Below, one piece after another: positions 1 to 6,490 of a stretch of 64,000 bases of DNA. The stretch covers positions 1 to 64,000 of the forward strand of contig JAXLWB010000031.1 in the NCBI GenBank assembly GCA_046328715.1, read 5' to 3'. Each line of letters opens with the position of its first letter. Within the stretch, counting starts at the first letter, position 1. The DNA comes from JAXLWB01 sp046328715. GTDB lineage: Bacteria > Chloroflexota > Anaerolineae > Caldilineales > Caldilineaceae. A program made the translations under genes and the position numbers. Under the pieces are notes generated by a model. The model saw only the letters and a program-made list of their open reading frames with translations, was not told the DNA's origin and made no database searches.

Positions 1-138
1 TGCATTCACCTGAAGATCGGCAGGAGAAAGCTTGCCAGAAGCCGCTGCCTCGGGCGTAATCTCACGCAATGGTTTTCCGCTGGCGGCCTGCAAAGTGTCA
101 GCAAGTGATTCCGAAAGAGGGTAGCGAAGTGGTTCCAT
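1..138 (-). CDS. Diol/glycerol dehydratase small subunit (PduE/DhaC-like), partial
   Basis: Reading leftwards from ATG at 138, the first 46 codons give a protein with YPLSE, then GKPLREITPEA, then GKLSPADLQ. This follows the N-terminal pattern of PduE/DhaC small subunits (YP.SE ... K.LDD.TLE ... G.vt..DLRI). The gene runs off the left edge, so the rest is unseen. In the family this subunit completes the (alpha-beta-gamma)2 B12-dependent dehydratase that turns 1,2-propanediol or glycerol into the aldehyde. Its partner subunits are fused in the gene at 2675-4909 on the same strand, separated by an opposite-strand protease gene. The start lies six bases after a TATAAT box and there is no ribosome binding site, suggesting a leaderless message. 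The call rests on motifs in 46 residues plus the nearby partner. Confidence 0.72.
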   Translation of the reverse strand, partial: MEPLRYPLSESLADTLQAASGKPLREITPEAAASGKLSPADLQVNA

Positions 139-144
139 AGAACT

Positions 145-150
145 ATTATA
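145..150 (-). promoter_or_regulatory. -10 box of a likely leaderless promoter
   Basis: TATAAT on the minus strand ends exactly six bases before the ATG at 138, so transcription would begin at or next to the start codon. No Shine-Dalgarno sequence fits in between. No convincing -35 hexamer is visible. It would let the dehydratase small subunit be expressed independently of the large/medium gene. Confidence 0.45.
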
Positions 151-437
151 GCAGAATACCGACTGAACTCTGCAACATAATGCTGATTCGTCTCATGAAC
201 TCATTTGCTTGAATTTACATTTGCGATATTGCACTCTATTTCCTATTGCTTTCAGAAGAAAAGCATGCTATTATTTTGTTATCTTACATGTTTCTTACTT
301 CATGCCATGTAAGCAATATGTTAAGTTAATATTGTACAATTTGCATCTGCTATAGGATAATATAAAGTTATGTATCGGCCCAGTGTGTTTAGTTTTCGGT
401 TCAGTTAACATTCTTTCGTCTCACCAGGAGGTTCCTG

Positions 438-2534
438 ATGTATCTGAAGAACAGAACGTTCTCAAGATGGGTTTCGTTGATGATTGCAGTTTTAATGTTA
501 TGTTCCTCTTTTGTCGCTGCATTAGCCCAAGATCAAGGAGATGGGACTAATGCGAACAAACAACTCTTTCTTCCCTTGTTGTCCAGCTCAGCACCTAGCG
601 GTAGTGAAGTCGATGCGAGCGAACCCTTCGGCGGCAAGACCAATCAATTGATTGTGCGTTACAAACCTTCCACCCAAGCCGCCTCAGCCGATCATGCCTC
701 ACAAGTGGCAGAGCTCAGCGATGCCGCAGGAATGGATCTAACCTTCACCCGTGAAATGTCAGGCGATGCGCTTGTGTTAGGCATGCCTCGCTGGATGAGT
801 ATGGCCGAGGCGAATGAAGTTGCCAACTTGCTTTTGTCGGTGGCCGATGTTGACTATGCCGAACCCGACCGAATTTTGCACACAACCGTAACACCCAATG
901 ATCCGAGTTACACACAACAATGGCACTACTTTGCTCCTGTTCCAGGGGCCTATGGTGCCAACTTGCCTGGCGCGTGGGACATCACTACAGGCTCGCCGAA
1001 TGTGGTTGTCGCCGTGATCGACACGGGTATTCTTCCTCACGCCGATCTAGCCGGACGCACGGTACAGGGATACGACTTTATCAACGATTCCCGCGTAGCC
1101 AATGACGGCAACGGACGTGACAACAACCCTGCTGATCCAGGTGACTGGATTACCTCGGCAGAAAGCGCCAGCGGTTACTTTGCTGGCTGTACTGCGAGCA
1201 ATAGCTCCTGGCATGGAACCCATGTGGCCGGCACCATCGGTGCCAATAGCAACAATGGACTTGGCGTAACAGGCATCAACTGGCAATCGAAAATTGAGCC
1301 ATTGCGTGTGCTGGGCAAATGTGGTGGATATACCTCAGATATTGCCGACGCCATCCGTTGGGCCGCAGGTCTTAGCGTGGCTGGTGTCCCCGCCAATGCC
1401 AATCCCGCCAAAGTCATCAGCATGAGTTTGGGCGGTTCCGGTGCCTGCGATGCGACCTCGCAAAGTGCCATCAGCGCAGCAGTTGCGGCGGGTACTGTGG
1501 TTGTCGTAGCTGCTGGCAACAGCAATGCTGACGCTTCGGCGTATTCACCTGCCAGTTGTAACGGCGTCATCACTGTTGCTTCGACAGGTCCCTCGGGCAG
1601 CCGCGCTTACTACAGCAATTACGGCGCAACGGTAGAGATTGCTGCACCCGGTGGTGACAAAACTAATGGCACTGCCAATGGCGTTCTTTCCACTCTCAAT
1701 ACGGGTACAACCGTCCCTGCAGCCGACACCTATGTCTTCTATCAGGGCACGAGCATGGCAACGCCGCATGTCTCAGGTATCGTTTCTTTGATGTTCTCAG
1801 TCAATCCAAATTTGACCCCGGCACAAGTCACCAGCCTGATCCAGAGCAATGTCACACCGTTCCCGAGTGGAAGTACCTGCAACACCTCGATCTGTGGTCC
1901 TGGCATCATCAACGCCGCAGCCGTAGTTGCAGCCGCCCAAAACGCCGGTAGCCAACCACCCGCAGCCTTTAGCAAAAGCAGCCCAGCCAATGGTGGTACG
2001 GTCGCCGGAAGCAGCACAACCCTGAGTTGGAGTGTCAGTGTCGGCGCAGCCAGCTACGAGTATTGTGTCAATACAACCAATAGCTGCACCAGTTGGACGA
2101 GTACGGGAACAGCCACCTCAGTTGCAATCAGTGGCTTAACTGCAGGCACGACCTACTATTGGCAGGCGCGAGCGATCAACGGCAATGGCACAACCGAAGC
2201 CAACGGTGGTGCGTTCTGGAGCTTTGGCGTCACCTCGGCCCCACCGCCAGGTGCCTTCAACAAGAGCAGTCCTGCCAACAACACAACCAATGTTCAAACC
2301 ACAACCACCTTGCGTTGGGGTTCGAGCAGCGGCGCAACCAGCTATGAAGTCTGCATCGACGCAACCAATAACAACAGTTGCGACGGTACCTGGACCAGTA
2401 TGGGGACCTCTTTACAAGCTACAGCAAGCGGTTTGGCTCGCCGCACCAACTACTATTGGCAGGTGCGCGCCAGAAATACAAGTGGGACGACCGACGCCAA
2501 TACAGGAACTTGGTGGCGTTTCACCACGCGCTAG
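438..2534 (+). CDS. Secreted subtilisin-like serine protease (S8) with two C-terminal Fn3-like domains
   Basis: A 698-residue extracellular protease. ATG follows AGGAGG with 6-base spacing. Residues 1-30 are a signal peptide (basic start, hydrophobic core, ALAQ). Residues 42-48 carry the FLPLLSS motif. Residues ~68-148 look like an I9-type inhibitory propeptide. The S8 catalytic domain (~155-505) has the full triad: Asp195 in VVAVIDTG, His259 in WHGTHVAGT and Ser439 in GTSMATPHVSG. Two Fn3-like repeats follow (~515-600, ~607-698), each starting AFSKSSPAN or AFNKSSPAN and ending in YYWQ.RA.N. Many Cys residues suggest disulfides outside the cell. The gene sits between, and opposite to, two subunit genes of one dehydratase, which suggests it was inserted there. 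A rho-independent terminator follows directly. Confidence 0.95.
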   Translation: MYLKNRTFSRWVSLMIAVLMLCSSFVAALAQDQGDGTNANKQLFLPLLSSSAPSGSEVDASEPFGGKTNQLIVRYKPSTQAASADHASQVAELSDAAGMDLTFTREMSGDALVLGMPRWMSMAEANEVANLLLSVADVDYAEPDRILHTTVTPNDPSYTQQWHYFAPVPGAYGANLPGAWDITTGSPNVVVAVIDTGILPHADLAGRTVQGYDFINDSRVANDGNGRDNNPADPGDWITSAESASGYFAGCTASNSSWHGTHVAGTIGANSNNGLGVTGINWQSKIEPLRVLGKCGGYTSDIADAIRWAAGLSVAGVPANANPAKVISMSLGGSGACDATSQSAISAAVAAGTVVVVAAGNSNADASAYSPASCNGVITVASTGPSGSRAYYSNYGATVEIAAPGGDKTNGTANGVLSTLNTGTTVPAADTYVFYQGTSMATPHVSGIVSLMFSVNPNLTPAQVTSLIQSNVTPFPSGSTCNTSICGPGIINAAAVVAAAQNAGSQPPAAFSKSSPANGGTVAGSSTTLSWSVSVGAASYEYCVNTTNSCTSWTSTGTATSVAISGLTAGTTYYWQARAINGNGTTEANGGAFWSFGVTSAPPPGAFNKSSPANNTTNVQTTTTLRWGSSSGATSYEVCIDATNNNSCDGTWTSMGTSLQATASGLARRTNYYWQVRARNTSGTTDANTGTWWRFTTR

Positions 2535-2555
2535 TACGAAATCAGGTGCATAGAT

Positions 2556-2599
2556 AAAAAAAGCGGTGCCCAGCTTCATTAGCTGAGCACCGCTTTTTT
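2556..2599 (+). terminator. Rho-independent terminator (bidirectional shape)
   Basis: The hairpin AAAAAAGCGGTGC-CAGCT / AGCTGAGCACCGCTTTTTT starts about 20 bases after the protease stop. It has a GC-rich stem of about 16 bp, a T run on the right and an A run on the left, so it could also stop transcripts from the other strand. Confidence 0.9.
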
Positions 2600-2607
2600 C
2601 TTGGTCA

Positions 2608-2658
2608 GGACTTACGCAAGACGGAGAAATCTTTATTTTCTCCGTCTTGCGTAAGTCC
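2608..2658. repeat. Near-perfect inverted repeat, MITE-like (TCAGGACTTACGCA end)
   Basis: Two exact 22-bp arms (2608-2629 and 2637-2658), beginning GGACTTACGCAAGACGG, flank a 7-base loop. The 14-mer TCAGGAYTTRCGCA at its left end recurs at 726-739 of the 11-kb block (11726-11739, reverse) and at 47577-47590 (reverse). That suggests termini of one small mobile family. It lies between the protease terminator and the 3' end of the dehydratase gene. Confidence 0.6.
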
Positions 2659-2674
2659 AATCGGTACGCTTCGG

Positions 2675-4909
2675 TTACACACTTGGTTCCCAGTCAAAGA
2701 AGAGTTCGGTCGGCGGTTGATCGGTGATTGCCTCCGTTTCGCGACGGTGCAACAGTGCCGTTTTGACGATCAACTTCAGGCGTGCCCAGTTGTCAATTTT
2801 CACAGCCACCGGTTTGACTGCCAGCCCTTTAGCATAGCGAGCAGCATTGCGCCCAATCGACTCATAGGTTTCCAAGGTTAGGCTAGGAGATTGAGGGAAG
2901 AGTTCTAGATTGTTCAGCCGTGCCAAGCCCCGCTTGTGAATCACCGTAGTACCGCGAGACTGCAAACCAATCGCAATTCCCGAGCCGCTCAACTGCGATC
3001 CAGTATAGCCAATGGCTGCACAATCCGAAGTATGATTCACACGCACAATACGGGCGATCATCGCCTCGCTGGCGATTCCAGTGAGAATTGCGACTAGTAC
3101 ATCTTCATGCTCCAGTCCGCCGATCGTACGTGTCAGTTGGCGGTTAAAGGCCGGGCCGACTGCGACAATCACTTCTGTACGGGTGCCTGCCTTCATGCCA
3201 TCCAGGTCAACCAATTTGGCTGATGGCTCACCAATTTGAGGCGTAATAAAGTCGACTGGAGATTTGGCTTGTCGGATCGCCTGCATCTCTTGCCATCGTT
3301 CGCCCGAAACACGATAGCCTGTCGCTGGGCCACCGTAATCATTTGTATCGTTGATCGCACTCTGCACATGGAAGTTGCGGTCAAAGATGGCGGATGGTTG
3401 CAGATAGTCCGCCGCCACTCGTTGCCGCCCCATCTCTAGAATGTTGCGGGCAACGGTTGAAAACCCGCTCTTTTGCAAGGCATCGATCACATTCAACATA
3501 GTGGAGTCGCCTGCCAGGAAACGATCTGCGGCAGCCAAGTCGGCAACGATATCCCGATCCGGCATATCTTCGCTGCTATGCGCAATAGTAGCCGCCTCTA
3601 CCTCGTCGTCACGAATCGCCGGAAAGCCTAGTTGGGCGTAGACCGCCTGGATGGCGCTGGCACCTTGTCGGCGTATGGCTAGCGCCTCTTCTTCGGTGAT
3701 GGGTCGCAACCCCGCATCCACTTGCATATCACGCTGCAGCACGTTGTAATCGTCCAGGTCATCGGCATCGAAGTTGCCACCACCAAAGAGATTGTCCCGT
3801 TTGGGCATAGCGCTGTAGCCAGAATGGATAAAATCTGCCCCAGGGATGAATTGCAGCATCAGCTTAGCCGTTTTGCGAATTTGTGAATGGGATGCCAAGG
3901 CATCGTTGCCTGCTGCACACTCCAATCCCAACATCGACGCCAGCAGGTTTTCGGCCAACACCGCTCGCACACCGCCTGGCAAGGATTCAGGCAGGGCGAT
4001 ACAGGAGATCGAACCATTCTGCACTCCTTGGGAACCTGCCGCGCGCGCCACCCACAAACAGCGCGCTTCCAGATAGAGCATCGAACATTGTTCAGCATTG
4101 CCCATCAACGCCTCGGAACCGGTACCAGAGGTAAAGCGCACCTTCACGCCACGCGAGGCATAGGCAGCCGCCAAGAAAGCCTTGGACCAAGGGGTATCAT
4201 CGCCATCAACAAAGGTACGCTCCGTACCATAAACCGAAAGAGTTTCGGCATAGGTAGTTAGCCCTTTGATCGCTAGCTTCAAGCCCAGTTGCTCCTCAAC
4301 TGCGCACTGCGTCAACACGCCTCCGCGCCCGGTCTGTGCGCCCACCAAAATCGAGAGCGCATTGAAGGGTGCATTGCGTGCCACGCGCACGGTCGTTTCA
4401 ATCTCGGCAAAGCCGCGCAGCGCCGCTTCTGCAGCATCGGCAGCCAGCAGGGCGGGATGCTCCTTGAAGTTGGTGACATGTGCCTGATTGGCTGGCGTAC
4501 GGCGAACGCGCATCTTGGCCAGCCCCATCATCATCTCCAATACGTTCATGTGGCGCACAACTTCGCAGAGTTTGGCTGGAGTACAACCCGCAACCAGCCG
4601 TTGGAGAGTAGCCTGGGACACGTTAATGTCTACCAACATATGAGCCAAGTTCACGGAGGGAAGATTCATTGCTTCGGTGGCAGCGGCAAGGTCAATGCCG
4701 TGATCGGCGATAAAGCTATCAATCATGTCGAAGTCGGCACGCGCTTTGCCATCCAATTCGACAATGCGACCATCCTCAATGCGCAGACTCGGGCCAGGAT
4801 CGTAGGGGCTATCAGCCACAATGAGGCCAGCCTCGGGCCAGGGTTCGACAAAGGTTTCGCGGTTGATCTCGCGTTCAGCGAGCGCTTGAAAGCGACGGGA
4901 TTGGCTCAT
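2675..4909 (-). CDS. B12-dependent diol/glycerol dehydratase, fused large and medium subunits
   Basis: A 744-residue protein. Residues ~1-555 match the large (alpha, PduC/DhaB) subunit, with the dehydratase signature run from RFQALAER through FVEPWPEAG, FTSGTGSEALMG, GAAGSQG-like ARAAGSQGVQNG and the HSGYSAMPKRDN region. Residues ~595-744 match the medium (beta, PduD) subunit, with EVIVAVGPAF, GSGIAIGLQSRGTTVIH, LELFPQSPSLTLETY and GRNAARYAKG. The two subunits are normally separate genes, so this is a fusion. A ribosome binding site (AGAAGGAGC) precedes the ATG. The small subunit begins at 138 on the same strand, about 2.5 kb downstream beyond the protease. No reactivase, aldehyde dehydrogenase or microcompartment gene is visible nearby. 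Substrate (propanediol or glycerol) cannot be decided from sequence alone. Confidence 0.92.
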   Translation of the reverse strand: MSQSRRFQALAEREINRETFVEPWPEAGLIVADSPYDPGPSLRIEDGRIVELDGKARADFDMIDSFIADHGIDLAAATEAMNLPSVNLAHMLVDINVSQATLQRLVAGCTPAKLCEVVRHMNVLEMMMGLAKMRVRRTPANQAHVTNFKEHPALLAADAAEAALRGFAEIETTVRVARNAPFNALSILVGAQTGRGGVLTQCAVEEQLGLKLAIKGLTTYAETLSVYGTERTFVDGDDTPWSKAFLAAAYASRGVKVRFTSGTGSEALMGNAEQCSMLYLEARCLWVARAAGSQGVQNGSISCIALPESLPGGVRAVLAENLLASMLGLECAAGNDALASHSQIRKTAKLMLQFIPGADFIHSGYSAMPKRDNLFGGGNFDADDLDDYNVLQRDMQVDAGLRPITEEEALAIRRQGASAIQAVYAQLGFPAIRDDEVEAATIAHSSEDMPDRDIVADLAAADRFLAGDSTMLNVIDALQKSGFSTVARNILEMGRQRVAADYLQPSAIFDRNFHVQSAINDTNDYGGPATGYRVSGERWQEMQAIRQAKSPVDFITPQIGEPSAKLVDLDGMKAGTRTEVIVAVGPAFNRQLTRTIGGLEHEDVLVAILTGIASEAMIARIVRVNHTSDCAAIGYTGSQLSGSGIAIGLQSRGTTVIHKRGLARLNNLELFPQSPSLTLETYESIGRNAARYAKGLAVKPVAVKIDNWARLKLIVKTALLHRRETEAITDQPPTELFFDWEPSV

Positions 4910-5401
4910 GGATTGCTCCTTCTGTTACAGGAATCGATACCCTGATTGCGTTTTTAGTATTTTTTATGAAAGATCAGCCAAACAAACAGTTCCTCTTCGT
5001 AAGTAAAGGAGAATTAACATACTGACAGTGTAAACTTGGCGTTTTACCAGACAAATGTAATAACAATACATCATTAAACTTACGCTTTTGTCAGCTACAA
5101 GACATATCCCTTGTCTACGATGTGGTGTAAACTTACTGTTCTTAGAGGGGAAACTTGTTCCATTTGACTCTAGCATTTACAATTTGACAATACTGCGGAT
5201 TCCTGGCTGGTTAGGCCTTGCAAAAAATAAAGTTCCGTTCTCCGAAGCTCTTGCAACGGCTCAGGTGATTTTATCCCATGATCTTTAGGGTGATATCGCC
5301 TTCGTTGAGACTCATTGAAGAATCCTGTGCTGTAAAATCTGGTTGGTCACTGGAAAAAGGTTGCATATAACAAGATAGTACATTCCTCAAAGGATCGTCC
5401 A
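4910..5401. other. 492-bp intergenic region between divergent genes
   Basis: AT-rich spacer between the leftward dehydratase and the rightward kinase. The 10-mer GTGTAAACTT occurs twice in direct orientation (near 5028 and 5127). I see no cobalamin riboswitch box, no tRNA and no convincing ORF; the short ORFs here lack ribosome binding sites and family features. Confidence 0.5.
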
Positions 5402-6490
5402 GTGCACAAAACAATTCGCTCTTACAAAGAAACGATGGTCACGCAGCTTACCCCATTATCCTCGAATGGATCGACAACACGAAAAACATCGGTACGAGCT
5501 ATGCGCCAGCAAGAAAAGTTAGCGATGCTTGGCAAACTGACTGCTGGAATTGCCCATGAATTGAATAATCCAACCGCAGCCGTCCGCCGTATTGCGCAGC
5601 AACTGCGTACCTGTTTACTGACGATACAGCAGGATACAACCCAAATTCACCAGCTTGATTTGACCTCTGACCAATTGACGAAATTACACGATTGGCAAAA
5701 AATGACATTGGTCAGATCGACCACGGCGCATGCTTATTCAGCATTGGAGCGAAGCGAATCGGAAGCACAGCTCGGCAATTGGCTCTTCACCTTCGACCTG
5801 GACAACGCCTGGGAGATGGCCGAGACCTTCACCTACTTCCATGTTGATATCGATTCTTTGCGCGCCTTGATCGCGCAATTCCCCGCCCAACACGTGCCAG
5901 TGATACTTTGCTGGCTAGAACACTCCCTTGGTGCGCTGCGGCTGACCGATGAGGTTAGTCAGGCTGCGGAGCGCATGTGCGAACTGGTGGCAGCAATCAA
6001 AGCAAACTCGCATATGGAAAGCGGTCCACCTCGACGGGTTGACCTGCATAAAAGCATTGAAGATACCCTCTTTGTGCTTAGCCACAAACTGAAAAATATT
6101 GAAGTCTCCAGGCAGTTCGACAGTTCTCTCCCCTTTATCGTAGCGCGCGGCGGAGAATTGTACCAGATCTGGACGAATCTACTCGACAACGCAGTGGATG
6201 CGCTAGAAGGGCTGGGCAAGATCCTGATCAAGACTGAACAAAAAGGTGAGTTCGTCGAAGTCACCTTTGAAGATAATGGCCCCGGCATTGCACCAAACAT
6301 CTTGCCTCACATTTTTGAAGCCTTTTTCACGACAAAGCACGAAGGGCAAGGCACGGGTCTTGGCTTGGAGATCGTTCAGCGCATTATCATTCAACATGGT
6401 GGCACGATTCGAGTTGACTCAAGGCCTGGTTCTACACGTTTTGTTGTAAGTCTACCTATTCACGGTGCTGACGTCGATTCTCCGAAGTAG
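5402..6490 (+). CDS. Soluble sensor histidine kinase
   Basis: A 362-residue ATP-binding kinase without membrane segments. The HisKA H-box is KLTAGIAHELNNP, with phospho-acceptor His52. A helical insert of about 150 residues separates it from the HATPase domain (~235-355), which has the N box (NLLDNAVDAL), G1 (DNGPGI) and G2 (GTGLGLEIV). No periplasmic or PAS sensor is present, so the input is unknown and no response regulator lies next to it. The start is probably GTG at 5402 (AAAGGA upstream); the ATG at 5435 is an alternative. The 3' end overlaps the 3' end of the convergent membrane-protein gene by 31 bp. Confidence 0.88.
   Translation: MHKTIRSYKETMVTQLTPLSSNGSTTRKTSVRAMRQQEKLAMLGKLTAGIAHELNNPTAAVRRIAQQLRTCLLTIQQDTTQIHQLDLTSDQLTKLHDWQKMTLVRSTTAHAYSALERSESEAQLGNWLFTFDLDNAWEMAETFTYFHVDIDSLRALIAQFPAQHVPVILCWLEHSLGALRLTDEVSQAAERMCELVAAIKANSHMESGPPRRVDLHKSIEDTLFVLSHKLKNIEVSRQFDSSLPFIVARGGELYQIWTNLLDNAVDALEGLGKILIKTEQKGEFVEVTFEDNGPGIAPNILPHIFEAFFTTKHEGQGTGLGLEIVQRIIIQHGGTIRVDSRPGSTRFVVSLPIHGADVDSPK

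Noticed and set aside
2608..2658. Interpretation as a second terminator
   Set aside because: A real terminator lies just upstream; this repeat has long exact arms, no T run and a recurring end motif, so a mobile-element footprint is more likely.
4964..5288. Small ORFs in the gap between dehydratase and kinase
   Set aside because: No ribosome binding site or recognisable motif; composition fits intergenic DNA.
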